Below are positions 8,612-17,771 of a stretch of DNA of 56,093 nucleotides, one piece after another. The stretch comes from Bacteroidia bacterium. GTDB taxonomy: Bacteria > Bacteroidota > Bacteroidia > Chitinophagales > Saprospiraceae. Under the pieces are notes generated by a model that saw only the letters and a program-made list of their open reading frames with translations, made no database searches and was not told the DNA's origin. The stretch spans positions 1-56,093 of the forward strand of contig JAUIKE010000037.1 of the NCBI GenBank assembly GCA_030430845.1. Reading direction: 5' to 3'. Within the stretch, counting starts at the first letter, position 1. Every line of letters starts with the position of its first letter. The position numbers and the translations under genes were made by a program.

Positions 8612-8863
8612 TTAAAGGCTATTGACGTGTTTCATCAATTTGCTCTTCAGGTTGCTAGCTTTGCTAGGGTGCCAGGTTTTACGCTTGGCCAGCTTATCGA
8701 TCATGCTGATCACTTTAGGCAGGAACTTTTCAGCTTCTGCACGGTCAGTCATATCGCGAAGCCTTTTGATAGCTGAGCGAGCTGACTTTTTATAGTAGCG
8801 GTTATGCAAGCGTTTCTTTGCATCCTGACGTATTCTCTTCTTTGCCGATTTGTGATTTGCCAT
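8612..8863 (-). CDS. rpsT: 30S ribosomal protein S20
   Basis: S20 is a primary 16S rRNA-binding protein of the small subunit. The 83-aa, lysine/arginine-rich sequence starts MANHKSAKKRIRQ and continues with NRYYKKSARSAIKRL and a C-terminal ASNLKSKLMKHVNSL, matching the all-helical family. The start at 8863 gives this standard N-terminus; the longer frame upstream crosses the promoter. A near-consensus promoter lies 34-64 bp upstream. Confidence 0.97.
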   Translation of the reverse strand: MANHKSAKKRIRQDAKKRLHNRYYKKSARSAIKRLRDMTDRAEAEKFLPKVISMIDKLAKRKTWHPSKASNLKSKLMKHVNSL

Positions 8864-8896
8864 AATTCCTTTTATGTCAGATTTTAATTCGAGCTG

Positions 8897-8927
8897 CAAA
8901 GATAAAGTAATTTTGTAAACCTGCAAA
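8897..8927 (-). promoter_or_regulatory. rpsT promoter
   Basis: On the minus strand TTTG (8924-8927), 19 bp, then TATCTTTG (8897-8904): an exact match to the Bacteroidota TTTG-N19-TAnnTTTG layout. Confidence 0.8.
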
Positions 8928-8981
8928 GAATAAATAAAGAAAGTCATAATTAGGCTTGATAGGTCTGAACCCAGGCAATTA

Positions 8982-9030
8982 ATATGGGGTTGTGTGAAAA
9001 GACCGAAGGACTTTTTACACAACCCCATAT
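8982..9030 (+). terminator. Terminator-like hairpin in the rpsT-sucA divergent region
   Basis: A 20-bp stem (ATATGGGGTTGTGTG... with ...ACACAACCCCATAT, one mismatch) followed by seven T on the plus strand. No plus-strand gene ends here, so it may end a small or antisense transcript. A hairpin with the same TGTGTAAAAG core is at 50649-50686. Confidence 0.5.
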
Positions 9031-9197
9031 TTTTTTACTTCAACTTTCACAGCCCAAAAGCCTAATGGCCTGATCACCAAGCCTACTTTTCCTTTTCATA
9101 TCATACTATTTCCTAAAAAATATTGCTTTTTCTCTTAAAGAACCCTTTTTTTGCAAAACAAAAATAAAATGCTTAAGTATTATATAATACAAGGTTT

Positions 9198-9226
9198 GAT
9201 ATTGGCCGCCTGGGGCGGCCAATATC
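9198..9226. repeat. GC-tipped perfect hairpin in the sucA leader
   Basis: A 13-bp perfect stem (GATATTGGCCGCC paired with GGCGGCCAATATC) with a 3-nt loop, ending 32 bp before the sucA start codon. There is no T tract, so it is not a normal terminator. It belongs to a set of GGCnGCC-tipped hairpins in this window. Confidence 0.75.
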
Positions 9227-9258
9227 ATAATACATAATACAACATCGGACCAACTAAC

Positions 9259-12000
9259 ATGAATGATTTTTCTTTTATAGCCAACGCACATCCCTCTTAC
9301 ATTGAGTCAATGTATGAAAAATACCGGCAGGACCCCAACTCGGTTGAGTCCAGCTGGCAAGCTTTTTTTAAAGGCTTCGACTTTGCTTACCAGAATAACG
9401 GCATAAGTGAAGCAAGCAAAACCACTACTGTCGGACTGAATCCGAAAGAGATCCAGGTTCTTGCCCTCATCAAGGCCTTCCGCAACAGAGGGCACCTGTT
9501 GTCTACCACGAACCCTATCCGGAAACGTCGGGATCGCCATCCTAACCTGAACCTCGATGATTTTGGTCTTTCCGAAGCGGATCTCGATCAGGTTTTTTAT
9601 GCCGGCCAGGAGGCCGGGCTACAAAATGCCACCCTGCGCGAGATCATCGAGCATATGCGCAAGGTATATTGCGGCAACATTGGGTTTGAGTATCACCACA
9701 TCCAGGATCGCGAGAAAAGACGTTGGATCCGTGATCGTATTGAACAACATCATCCCGACAACAACTATGATGTGCCGGTGGAAAAGAAAAGGAGAATACT
9801 TGAAAAACTGAACGGCGCAGTCATCTTCGAAAAATTCCTGCATACCAAATATGTTGGCCAAAAGCGTTTTTCCCTGGAAGGAGGAGAAAGTGCCATTGTA
9901 GGATTGGATGCCATTATTAATAAGGCAACGGAGGATAAGGTAGAAGAAGTCGTCATCGGAATGGCTCACCGCGGCCGTCTGAATGTACTGGCGAATATTA
10001 TGGGTAAAACCTATGCCCAGATCTTCAACGAATTTGAGGGTACGGCTGTACCTGATCTTAGTTTTGGTGACGGAGACGTGAAGTACCACCTGGGATATTC
10101 CTCTCAGGTTGAAACGACCAGTGGAAAAATCGTTCACCTCAAACTCGTTCCCAACCCTTCACACCTTGAATCGGTTAATCCGGTGGTTGAAGGTTTTGCA
10201 CGAGCCAAGGCAGATATTTTGTACGACAGTGATTATGACCGGATCCTGCCCATCTTGATCCACGGGGACGCTGCTGTTGCCGGGCAAGGCATCGCCTACG
10301 AAACGGTACAGATGAGCCAGTTGGACGGTTACTATACCGGTGGGACGCTACATTTTGTCATAAATAACCAAATCGGGTTCACAACTGACTTTGATGATGC
10401 CCGGTCTTCCACTTATTCTACCGGCGTAGCGAATGTGGTGCAGGCGCCTGTATTCCATGTTAACGGAGATGATCCGGAAGCCTTGCTTTTTGCATCCGAA
10501 CTGGCCATTGAATATCGTCAGTTATTCAACAGCGACGTGTTCATTGATTTGGTCTGCTACCGCCGTCATGGCCATAATGAAGGAGATGATCCCAAATTTA
10601 CCCAGCCGGAGATGTACGACATAATCAACAAGCATCCCAACCCACGGGAAATCTACTCCAAGGAATTGATCGAAAGAGGAGATGTGGATAAAAAGCTGGC
10701 GGATGAATTGGAAGATGAATTCTGGAACCTACTTCAAGAGCGTCTGGATGATGTCAAAGAACGCCCCCTCGATTACGAGTATCAGGAACCGGAGCAAGCC
10801 TGGAGAGAATTAAAAAAGAAAACCGATGTCAGTGATTTTGAGGCTTCTCCGGAAACAGGTGTTCCCAAAGAACAGGTTGATTTCCTGATCAAGCACCTGA
10901 TGAACCTGCCGGAAGGCTTCAAACCGCTTTCAAAGGTTAATCGCTTATTCAAGAGCAAACAAAAACTCCTGGATAACAATCAGCTTGACTGGGCTATGGG
11001 AGAACTCATGGCCTACGGTAGTATTCTGCTTGAAGGAAAAGATGTTCGGATGAGCGGACAGGATGTAAAAAGAGGTACGTTCTCGCATCGTCATGCCATT
11101 CTAAGAAACGCTAAGACCTACGAGGAATATAACCGCCTGCACGGAATGGAAGAAGGGCAGGGAAAATTCAGGATCTTTAACTCCCTTTTATCTGAATTTG
11201 GCGTAATGGGCTTTGAGTATGGCTACTCCCTGGCTACGCCCAACACCTTGGTTGTTTGGGAAGCGCAGTTTGGCGATTTCTATAACGGCGGTCAAACCAT
11301 TGTTGATCAATATATCACTGCGGCCGAGTCTAAGTGGCAGCGGATGAGCGGTTTGGTAATGCTTCTGCCTCATGGCTATGAGGGGCAGGGCCCTGAACAC
11401 TCCAGTGCTCGACTGGAAAGATTTCTGCAAAGCTGTGCGGAATTTAACATGACCGTAGCCAATGTAACGACACCGGCCAACTTTTTCCATTTGCTTAGAA
11501 GACAATTGGCCAGACCATTCCGTAAGCCTTTGGTTGTAATGTCCCCAAAATCGTTGCTTCGCCACCCTGAATGTGTTTCGGATATCAGCGAGTTTGCGAG
11601 TGGCAACAAATTCATGGAAGTAATAGACGACCGTACCATCAGCTCAAAGAATAAAAAGAAGGTCAAAAGAGTATTGCTTTGCACCGGAAAAGTATATTAC
11701 GACTTACTGGCCAGGCAAAGAGAGGAAAACAGAGAAGATATAGCTATTGTTCGGGTCGAGCAATTGTATCCATTCCCGCTTAATCAGGTAGAGAAAATCC
11801 TGGAGCAATACAAAGACGCTGAAACCTACTGGGTGCAGGAAGAACCTGCTAATATGGGGGCCTGGCAGCATATTTTATCCACTTACCAGGGTAAGGTATT
11901 TAAACTGATTTCGAGAAAGAACAGTGCTTCTCCAGCTACCGGCTTCAAAAAAGTTCACGATGCCCAGCAGGAGGATATCATCAATAAAGCCTTCAATTAA
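9259..12000 (+). CDS. sucA: 2-oxoglutarate dehydrogenase E1 component
   Basis: SucA is the thiamine-diphosphate decarboxylase of the 2-oxoglutarate dehydrogenase complex in the TCA cycle. The 913-aa protein has the E1o N-terminus (NAHPSYIESMYEKYRQDPNSV... SWQAFF), the active-site region GMAHRGRLNVLANIMGK, NPSHLE, the ThDP motif GDAAVAGQGIAYE...NNQIGF, and the C-terminal transketolase-like half (SGQDVKRGTFSHRHA, LLPHGYEGQGPEHSSAR). Length and motifs are full. sucB does not follow; a terminator comes straight after, so it looks monocistronic here. Confidence 0.97.
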   Translation: MNDFSFIANAHPSYIESMYEKYRQDPNSVESSWQAFFKGFDFAYQNNGISEASKTTTVGLNPKEIQVLALIKAFRNRGHLLSTTNPIRKRRDRHPNLNLDDFGLSEADLDQVFYAGQEAGLQNATLREIIEHMRKVYCGNIGFEYHHIQDREKRRWIRDRIEQHHPDNNYDVPVEKKRRILEKLNGAVIFEKFLHTKYVGQKRFSLEGGESAIVGLDAIINKATEDKVEEVVIGMAHRGRLNVLANIMGKTYAQIFNEFEGTAVPDLSFGDGDVKYHLGYSSQVETTSGKIVHLKLVPNPSHLESVNPVVEGFARAKADILYDSDYDRILPILIHGDAAVAGQGIAYETVQMSQLDGYYTGGTLHFVINNQIGFTTDFDDARSSTYSTGVANVVQAPVFHVNGDDPEALLFASELAIEYRQLFNSDVFIDLVCYRRHGHNEGDDPKFTQPEMYDIINKHPNPREIYSKELIERGDVDKKLADELEDEFWNLLQERLDDVKERPLDYEYQEPEQAWRELKKKTDVSDFEASPETGVPKEQVDFLIKHLMNLPEGFKPLSKVNRLFKSKQKLLDNNQLDWAMGELMAYGSILLEGKDVRMSGQDVKRGTFSHRHAILRNAKTYEEYNRLHGMEEGQGKFRIFNSLLSEFGVMGFEYGYSLATPNTLVVWEAQFGDFYNGGQTIVDQYITAAESKWQRMSGLVMLLPHGYEGQGPEHSSARLERFLQSCAEFNMTVANVTTPANFFHLLRRQLARPFRKPLVVMSPKSLLRHPECVSDISEFASGNKFMEVIDDRTISSKNKKKVKRVLLCTGKVYYDLLARQREENREDIAIVRVEQLYPFPLNQVEKILEQYKDAETYWVQEEPANMGAWQHILSTYQGKVFKLISRKNSASPATGFKKVHDAQQEDIINKAFN

Positions 12001-12009
12001 AAAAGCGTA

Positions 12010-12050
12010 TATAAAATAAAAAGCTGCCGGTGGCAGCTTTTTATTTTATA
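12010..12050. terminator. Bidirectional terminator of sucA and the LMW phosphatase
   Basis: A 19-bp perfect stem (12010-12028 with 12032-12050), loop GGT, tip AGCTGCC/GGCAGCT and A/T-rich outer arms giving U tracts both ways. The right arm overlaps the last codons of the convergent phosphatase gene. Confidence 0.85.
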
Positions 12051-12496
12051 TGCTTTTCAATTAATCGTTCACAGGCTTCTTCTAGCATTTGAAAGACCTG
12101 ATTGAACCCATCGTCATCCCAATAAGGATCAGGCACACTGATGTTTTTACCGGGATTTGCAAAATTCATGATCATTGCAACTTTTTCTTTGTGTTCCCCA
12201 TTAGCTGCGAGGCGCAAGATATCCTGATAATTAGAATGATCCATTGCCAGGATCAGATCAAATTTGTCAAAATCTGAGCGACCGAACTGGCGGGCTCGCT
12301 GATCTGTAATGTCAATACCATTTCTGTTGGCTTCTGCAATAGAACGAGGGTCCGGCAGCTCACCAATGTGCCAGGAGCCGGTTCCGGCCGAGTCAACTAG
12401 CCAATCCAGGCCTTTTTCCTCAACTTTTGTTTTCAAAATACCTTCTGCCATCGGAGATCGGCATATATTTCCCAGGCAAACCATGAGAATTCTCAT
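12041..12496 (-). CDS. Low-molecular-weight protein-tyrosine phosphatase
   Basis: This is a cytoplasmic tyrosine phosphatase of the LMW class, 151 aa, the normal size. The phosphate-binding loop is at the N-terminus (VCLGNICRSPMAEG, with the C-x5-R-S signature), and the general-acid loop DPYWDD is near the C-terminus. Substrates are unknown: bacterial members act on tyrosine kinases of polysaccharide export or on arginine phosphate, but no such partner is adjacent. It is transcribed divergently from trkA. Confidence 0.93.
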   Translation of the reverse strand: MRILMVCLGNICRSPMAEGILKTKVEEKGLDWLVDSAGTGSWHIGELPDPRSIAEANRNGIDITDQRARQFGRSDFDKFDLILAMDHSNYQDILRLAANGEHKEKVAMIMNFANPGKNISVPDPYWDDDGFNQVFQMLEEACERLIEKHIK

Positions 12497-12592
12497 GAAA
12501 TAATTAGATTTTTGTGGTCTAAACTTAAATTAAAGCGAGTTGTTTTCCTTCTTGCCTTAATTAAGAATTTTTTTCGACTCAAGCATATAAAA

Positions 12593-13933
12593 ATGAAAAT
12601 AATTATTGCGGGCGCAGGAGATGTGGGGTTCCATTTGGCAGAATTGCTTTCTTACGAAAATCAAAATATCGTTCTGATCGACCAGGATCAGGAGGTATTG
12701 GATCATGCCTCCACACATCTGGACATCCTGGCCTTAAGAGGGGATTCTTCCTCCCTTGAATTACTGGAACAAGTAAACGTCGGCAAGGCTGATCTGGTGT
12801 TGGCTGTGACAACTTCTGAGAAAAACAACCTCCTCACGGCGATGGTTGCCAAAAAACTAGGGGCCAAACAAACCATTGCAAGGGTCGATTCATCGGCCTA
12901 CCTGAGCGAAAGCAATTGCAATATCTTTAAGGAAATGGGCGTCGATATTCTCATTTCTCCTCGCGAGCTGGCCGCCGAAGAGATCTCACGGCTCATTAAG
13001 CAGTGTTCTTTTACCGATGTTTTTGAATTCGAAGAAGGTAAACTGCAATTGGTAGGCTTTACTATATCAGATCATTCCCCGCTGGCTAACCTCCGGGTCG
13101 GAGATATCCCTAGCCTCAATCCGAATATCCGATTGAAGCCCATCGCCATACTAAGAGGAAATGAAACCATTATCCCGGAAACGCAAACCTATCTGCGAAG
13201 AAATGACCATATCTATTTCATCAGTAATAAAGAAAACATCTCCGAACTCATAGGAATTGTAGGAAAAAAACAAAAACCTGTCAAAAATGTCATGATCCTG
13301 GGCGGTACCCCCATGGGGAAAGCGACTGCCCGGAGACTGGAAGGGAGCTATAATGTAACTTTAATAGAGAAAAATAAAGAACGCTGTAAAGCACTGGCAG
13401 AAGAATTTAATCAAACCCTCATCATTAACGGGGATGCCAGCAACCTGGATCTGCTCATCGAAGAGGGCCTCCAAAATATGGATGCCTTTATTGCACTTAC
13501 CGCAAATTCTGAAACGAACATCATCGCCAGCCTGGCCGCAAAAGAACAAGGCGTGTACAAGACCATCGCCCAGGTTGAAAATAAAGAGTACATCCACCTG
13601 TCGCAAAATATCGGTGTGGATACCCTCATTAATAAAAAACTCATCGCCGCTAACAACATCTTCCGATATGTACGCAAAGGCCAGATCGAAGCCATCACCA
13701 GCCTGTACGGAGTGGATGCCGAGGTAATTGAGTTCGTTGTCAATAAGAAAAACTTCATGACCAAAAAGCCGCTTTCCAAGCTTCATATTCCAACAAAAGC
13801 ATTGGTGGGCGGGGTTATCAGAGGCGAACAAAGCCTGATCCCGGATGATAATTTCCAATTGAATGTGGACGACCGGGTCATCGTTTTTGCCCTGCCGGAA
13901 GCGATTCCCAAACTGGAAAAGCTTTTTAGATGA
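12593..13933 (+). CDS. trkA: Trk potassium uptake system, NAD-binding subunit TrkA
   Basis: TrkA is the cytoplasmic RCK subunit that gates TrkH-type K+ channels according to bound nucleotides. The 446-aa protein has two RCK_N/RCK_C pairs: the first begins MKIIIAGAGDVGFHLAELL with an acidic VLIDQD at the end of strand 2; the second begins near residue 230 (NVMILGGTPMGKATARRLEG... VTLIEKN). The ATG at 12593 is chosen because it starts directly at the Rossmann strand and gives the family length. Its stop overlaps the trkH start (ATGA), indicating translational coupling. Confidence 0.95.
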   Translation: MKIIIAGAGDVGFHLAELLSYENQNIVLIDQDQEVLDHASTHLDILALRGDSSSLELLEQVNVGKADLVLAVTTSEKNNLLTAMVAKKLGAKQTIARVDSSAYLSESNCNIFKEMGVDILISPRELAAEEISRLIKQCSFTDVFEFEEGKLQLVGFTISDHSPLANLRVGDIPSLNPNIRLKPIAILRGNETIIPETQTYLRRNDHIYFISNKENISELIGIVGKKQKPVKNVMILGGTPMGKATARRLEGSYNVTLIEKNKERCKALAEEFNQTLIINGDASNLDLLIEEGLQNMDAFIALTANSETNIIASLAAKEQGVYKTIAQVENKEYIHLSQNIGVDTLINKKLIAANNIFRYVRKGQIEAITSLYGVDAEVIEFVVNKKNFMTKKPLSKLHIPTKALVGGVIRGEQSLIPDDNFQLNVDDRVIVFALPEAIPKLEKLFR

Positions 13934-15381
13934 TCAATTACAAACCAGTTATCCGGGTCCTGGGTTTCCTGTCAATCATTATTGGCCTTTTAATGTTGAC
14001 AGGGCTTCCTTTTTCCATTTTATACGAAAGTGGAGATGCCATCTCTTTAGTGGCTTCTGCCTTTGCCGCCATATTGACCGGCCTTCCGCTATTGCTCTTA
14101 ACTCGCAAGGGGGATAAGGGCATACGAAAAAGAGAAGGCTATCTGATCGTAGCTCTCGGTTGGCTGACCATGGTGACAATCAGTATGTTGCCTTATTTGT
14201 TCAGCGGAGTTCTCTCCAGCGTAACGGACGCCTTCTTCGAGACCATGTCCGGAATGACTACTACAGGGGCCAGCGTTTTAACGGATATTGAAGCTACCCC
14301 TAAAGGAATCCTGTATTGGCGCAGCCTTACCCAATGGATCGGTGGCATGGGGATCATTGTACTGACAGTCGCTATCTTTCCTTTGCTCGGAATCGGTGGT
14401 ATTGAATTGTTCGTGGCGGAAGCGCCGGGCCCCACCTCCGATAAATTACACCCGCGCATTCAGGAAACGGCCAAGAGGTTGTGGCTGATCTATGTAGCCT
14501 TGACGGCCCTGCTGACGTTCATACTGTATTTCTCCGGCATGACTTTTTATGACGCGATCAATCATGCCTTTACCACCATGGCTACCGGTGGATTTTCTAC
14601 AAAAAATGCCAGTATGGCTTATTTTGATGTGCCTCATATTCAGTATATCATTACCTTGTTTATGTTCATAGCCGGCACGAACTACACAGTTATCTACCTT
14701 GGACTGAATGGAAAGTTCAAACGCGTTTGGGAAAGTGATGAGTTTCGATTTTATGTTATCCTGGTGGTTCTTTTGACCATTTTGATCACTATTTCAGTGA
14801 TGAATCATTCCGGTAACGGCCTCGAAAAATCTTTCCGGGATAGCATATTTCAAATTGTATCACTCATAACGACCACCGGCTTTGTATCTACAGATTACAC
14901 GCAATGGTCACCCGGCCTGACTATGATCTTTTTCATCCTCATGTTTCTAGGCGCCTGTGCCGGCTCTACCAGCGGAGGGATCAAACTGGTTCGGCACTAT
15001 GTATTTTTCAAAAATTCCATTCTGGAGTTTAAGAGGATTGTCCACCCCAGGGCCATCGTTCCGGTCAAACTAAACGGCAGTGTAGTATCGGGTCGGATCA
15101 GAACGCACATCATTATTTTTCTGCTGCTTTATCTTTTCTTTTTTGTTCTGGGGTCTATCGTGCTTTCTATATTAGGTTTGGACTTCCTAACGGCTATTGG
15201 GGCCACCGCTACTTCACTGGGTAATGTGGGACCCGGTATCGGAGATGTCGGCCCGGTAGATAATTTCGCCTGGCTGCCTGCTAATGTCAAATGGGTACTG
15301 AGCTTTTTAATGCTGCTCGGAAGATTAGAGCTATTTACCATATTGGTTCTGTTCAGTCCCTATTTTTGGAAGTCTAATTAA
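13930..15381 (+). CDS. trkH: Trk potassium uptake system, membrane subunit TrkH
   Basis: TrkH (483 aa) is the inner-membrane K+-translocating subunit, made of four M1-P-M2 repeats. The pore-loop signatures are visible: DAFFETMSGMTTTGASVL, HAFTTMATGGFST, IVSLITTTGFVSTDYTQW and ATSLGNVGPG. SLTQWIGGMGI and AGSTSGGIKL are also typical. The start overlaps trkA by 4 bp. Five copies of a 7-bp repeat follow the stop codon directly. Confidence 0.95.
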   Translation: MINYKPVIRVLGFLSIIIGLLMLTGLPFSILYESGDAISLVASAFAAILTGLPLLLLTRKGDKGIRKREGYLIVALGWLTMVTISMLPYLFSGVLSSVTDAFFETMSGMTTTGASVLTDIEATPKGILYWRSLTQWIGGMGIIVLTVAIFPLLGIGGIELFVAEAPGPTSDKLHPRIQETAKRLWLIYVALTALLTFILYFSGMTFYDAINHAFTTMATGGFSTKNASMAYFDVPHIQYIITLFMFIAGTNYTVIYLGLNGKFKRVWESDEFRFYVILVVLLTILITISVMNHSGNGLEKSFRDSIFQIVSLITTTGFVSTDYTQWSPGLTMIFFILMFLGACAGSTSGGIKLVRHYVFFKNSILEFKRIVHPRAIVPVKLNGSVVSGRIRTHIIIFLLLYLFFFVLGSIVLSILGLDFLTAIGATATSLGNVGPGIGDVGPVDNFAWLPANVKWVLSFLMLLGRLELFTILVLFSPYFWKSN

Positions 15382-15416
15382 CTTCGACCTTCGACCTTCG
15401 ACCTTCGACCTTCGAC
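15382..15416. repeat. Heptamer tandem repeat (CTTCGAC)5
   Basis: Five perfect copies of CTTCGAC start at the base after the trkH stop codon. The reverse complement of the same heptamer (GGTCGAA) occurs as three copies inside hsdS at 28632-28652. Confidence 0.95.
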
Positions 15417-15420
15417 CCTA

Positions 15421-15523
15421 AAATAAAAAGGGTCTGTCCAAAATCATTGGTACAGACCGGTAAATCATAATCCCATGAAACAATCATGTCTACAAATATA
15501 TGAAATAATCTATAATATGACAA
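15421..15523 (-). ncRNA. Candidate small RNA A (minus strand) with promoter and terminator
   Basis: On the minus strand there is TTG (15521-15523), 20 bp, TATATTTG (15493-15500), then a short stretch with TTTCAT and GGATTATGATT, then a hairpin (GGTCTGT/ACAGACC, 15431-15458) followed by a U-rich tract. The predicted RNA is about 70 nt with no credible open frame. Three similar units lie at 16146-16275, 20798-20974 and 21061-21171. Confidence 0.45.
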
Positions 15524-15688
15524 GTTTTACTCATATGTCGCTTCTTTTTTTTTGAAAAAAAATACTTTCCGTTTTAATCTTTAACCAAACAAAGGCATCA
15601 ATCGTAGAAAAGGTTTATAATTAAGCTATTAATTGCTTAACTTTAGCAATGACATTAAACAATCTACAAAACCAAAAACTTTAGTGAT
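15501..15688 (+). other. Spacer upstream of the DUF4870-like gene
   Basis: Together with the heptamer repeat and candidate RNA A this makes up the 307-bp gap after trkH. It is AT-rich with poly-A and poly-T runs. A TAACTTTA box about 50 bp before the ATG is one base from the -7 consensus and may be the promoter. Nothing else is recognised. Confidence 0.4.
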
Positions 15689-16042
15689 ATGTCTGAAGAA
15701 AATCCAAATCCAAGTCAAAGTACCAGCGGAACTGACCCGAAAGTAGTAGGCCTCGTTTCTTACTTAACCATTATCGGATGGATTGTTGCTCTGATTTTGA
15801 ATAGCAACAATAAGAGTGAGTTTGGTTCTTTCCACATTCGTCAGTCTTTAGGTATTATTTTGACCGGTTTTGTTCTGGGCTTTGTGAATGTAATTCCAAT
15901 CCTGGGGCAAATTGTTTGGATCGTTGGGATTATCCTACTGATCATCTTGTGGTTCATCGGATTCATCGCAGCGATACAGGGAGAGAAAAAAGTTGTGCCT
16001 GTACTGGGACAGTATTACCAGGACTGGTTCAAGTCTTTATAA
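15689..16042 (+). CDS. DUF4870-like small membrane protein
   Basis: A 117-aa protein. After a polar N-terminus (SEENPNPSQSTSGT) it has hydrophobic segments at ~22-38, ~55-75 and ~78-98 and the family pattern VGLVSYLTIIGWIVALIL..., SFHIRQSLGI, and a C-terminal GEKKVVPVLGQYYQDWF. DUF4870/Tic20-like proteins are integral membrane proteins of unknown role. It stands alone, followed by a strong terminator. Confidence 0.8.
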   Translation: MSEENPNPSQSTSGTDPKVVGLVSYLTIIGWIVALILNSNNKSEFGSFHIRQSLGIILTGFVLGFVNVIPILGQIVWIVGIILLIILWFIGFIAAIQGEKKVVPVLGQYYQDWFKSL

Positions 16043-16068
16043 GACCCACTGCGTATCAAACGCTCGAT

Positions 16069-16098
16069 AAAGGGGATGAAAGGGTTTTCATCCCCTTT
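16069..16098 (+). terminator. Terminator of the DUF4870-like gene
   Basis: Stem of about 12 bp (AAGGGGATGAAA with TTTCATCCCCTT) followed by a T-rich run. Confidence 0.8.
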
Positions 16099-16152
16099 TT
16101 ATTTTTATTAAAAACCTTCGTCTTTGACGAAGGTTTTTAATAAAAATAAAAA
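16096..16152. repeat. Perfect 27-bp-stem hairpin (CCTTCGTC tip)
   Basis: Arms 16096-16122 and 16126-16152 are perfectly complementary around a 3-nt loop (TTT). The outer half is nearly pure A/T and the tip is CCTTCGTC/GACGAAGG. It can act as a terminator in either direction. Confidence 0.9.
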
Positions 16153-16275
16153 AACCGAGCATGGCCCGGTTTCTTCTATATCAATCATAATTCTGTGAAA
16201 TGCAATTTATTGGTCGGTTGTCATCTCTTTCTATTCCTTCACCATACAACCTACATCTTTTTAAAATCAAATATC
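16146..16275 (-). ncRNA. Candidate small RNA B (minus strand)
   Basis: On the minus strand a weak -7 box (GATATTTG, one mismatch) at 16268-16275 precedes about 110 nt containing TTTCACAGAATTATGATT, then a hairpin (AACCGGGC/GCTCGGTT, 16153-16172) and a run of seven T. It shares the TTTCA...GATTATGATT segment with candidate A. Confidence 0.35.
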
Positions 16276-16305
16276 ATGCCAAAAACAATCGAATATTTTT
16301 TTTCA

Positions 16306-16362
16306 TTAGAGGTGTTTAAATGGATGGCGGCCAGCGGCCGCCATCCATTTAAACACCTCTAA
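16306..16362. repeat. Perfect 27-bp-stem hairpin between convergent genes
   Basis: Arms 16306-16332 and 16336-16362 are perfectly complementary with loop AGC; the tip is GGCGGCC/GGCCGCC. It ends 22 bp before the AEC permease stop, so it may serve as its terminator. It accounts for most of the non-coding gap 16043-16383 along with the other hairpins listed. Confidence 0.9.
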
Positions 16363-16383
16363 CAGAAAAATTTATCTTGTGTG

Positions 16384-17529
16384 CTATGCTCTTTTCTCAG
16401 AATTGACCAACAACCACTTTTTCTGTTCTTTGAATCTGTAGCGCTGTTTTAATTTCAACACCAGCCAGGGAAATAGTCCCAGCGAAAGTAACAAAGCTCC
16501 CATTGACCAGGCGAAGGATGGGTTGGCAACCAACTCTCCGGCAGAGGAAATGCCTAAAATAATTAAAGTTGAAAATGGAAGAGAAAAAGCCAGTACATTC
16601 AATCCTAATTCCAAATGAAAAGTAGGTTGTTTTACATTGACTGCTTCTGCACTTTCTAAGGTTCGAATAGCCGACATATGCGCAAAAGGCCAAAAACTAG
16701 CGGCACTTTGAGGAAAAATAAGGATTAATAAGACAGTAACCGGATCCGAAACACCCAGAATAGTTATAACCACCGCACTGAAAAGGAAGGCTAAACCTGA
16801 ACGAAAAACCAGCAACTGCAATATTTGTCCGAATTGTTTTCTATTAAAACGGACCGCCATGCCTATAAACAGCAAAACCATAGGAGTCATCAAAGCGCTC
16901 ATCCGAAGTACGGCATCCTCCAGGAAAACTGGAAGAGCTGAAATATTCAGTCCGAAACACAGTAAAATTATCGCCGATATCATTACCAGGTTAACCGGCT
17001 CATTTAGTAAGGCCAGCATCAAACTTTTCAAGCGTTTCTTTCTATCGGGCGTTTCCTGAGCGTCTCCTTTACGAAGCCCATAATACATCTGCATGGCCAT
17101 TAAATAAAGAATGATCAGCACAAAAACCTTATTCCCAACATCTGCCAGTGCCGCCTGGGCCAAACTGGCTTCTCCTAAATATTCCATCACAAAGGGAAAG
17201 CATGATAAGCCAGGGGCCAGAGAAGGAATCAGCAGTAGGTAGGTACGGTAGCTCGCCGTATTTTTCTGAATCCCCACCAATGGAAGCAAATATCTGGCTG
17301 CTAACAACATCAACAAATTGAACAGCAGGGCCAAAACCGGTAGCATTAATAAAGTGGGTTCAATTTCGATTTTCAGAAGAGCTACAAAAATAGTTGCAGG
17401 CAAAGCAATACTCAATATTAATACTTTCACCCCCCCTAATTGCTCCTTGTTCTTTATTTTCCGCTTTAGCAGTAATCCGATTACAATCAATAAAATAAAA
17501 GACAAGGTCTTTTGTATCGCAAAATTCAT
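16384..17529 (-). CDS. AEC-family (auxin efflux carrier-like) permease
   Basis: A 381-aa inner-membrane transporter with ten predicted helices in two halves, the family layout. It opens with a helix (TLSFILLIVIGLLLKRKIKN), then ALPATIFVALL, and the central loop is short and charged (RKGDAQETPDRKKRLKS). The second half has VLLFIGMAVRFNRKQF and FPQSAASFWPFAHMS. AEC members export small carboxylates or act as symporters; the substrate cannot be read from the sequence. It follows the aminotransferase gene on the same strand after a 240-bp gap with a hairpin, so it is probably a separate unit. Confidence 0.82.
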   Translation of the reverse strand: MNFAIQKTLSFILLIVIGLLLKRKIKNKEQLGGVKVLILSIALPATIFVALLKIEIEPTLLMLPVLALLFNLLMLLAARYLLPLVGIQKNTASYRTYLLLIPSLAPGLSCFPFVMEYLGEASLAQAALADVGNKVFVLIILYLMAMQMYYGLRKGDAQETPDRKKRLKSLMLALLNEPVNLVMISAIILLCFGLNISALPVFLEDAVLRMSALMTPMVLLFIGMAVRFNRKQFGQILQLLVFRSGLAFLFSAVVITILGVSDPVTVLLILIFPQSAASFWPFAHMSAIRTLESAEAVNVKQPTFHLELGLNVLAFSLPFSTLIILGISSAGELVANPSFAWSMGALLLSLGLFPWLVLKLKQRYRFKEQKKWLLVNSEKRA

Positions 17530-17663
17530 AGATGGCTCAAATTTTTTACCAGGTAATAATGGAAATAGGAATCATCCCAATCGTTGATTCCTACCTAAGC
17601 TGAAAATTGTTGGTAATCGGCTAATAGTTATCGACTTATCACTTGCTCCGAACATTGAAGTTT

Positions 17664-17694
17664 AAAAAATTATCCCCCGTGGGGAAATAATTTT
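17664..17694. terminator. Terminator-like hairpin between aminotransferase and permease
   Basis: AAAATTAT-CCCC paired with GGGG-ATAATTTT with one bulge, U-rich on both sides; it could terminate the aminotransferase transcript (minus strand). Confidence 0.6.
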
Positions 17695-17771
17695 AATTTT
17701 CTATGTACGGCCTACAGATAAGCGATAACTAATCAACCGACAACGCACAACTGATAACAAATAACTGACAA

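Noticed and set aside
9619..10137. Open frame antisense to sucA
   Set aside because: The plus-strand frame is a clear E1 subunit; the antisense product looks like no known protein.
15382..15416. Possible CRISPR or other spacer-repeat array
   Set aside because: The heptamers are directly adjacent with no spacers; no cas genes are present.
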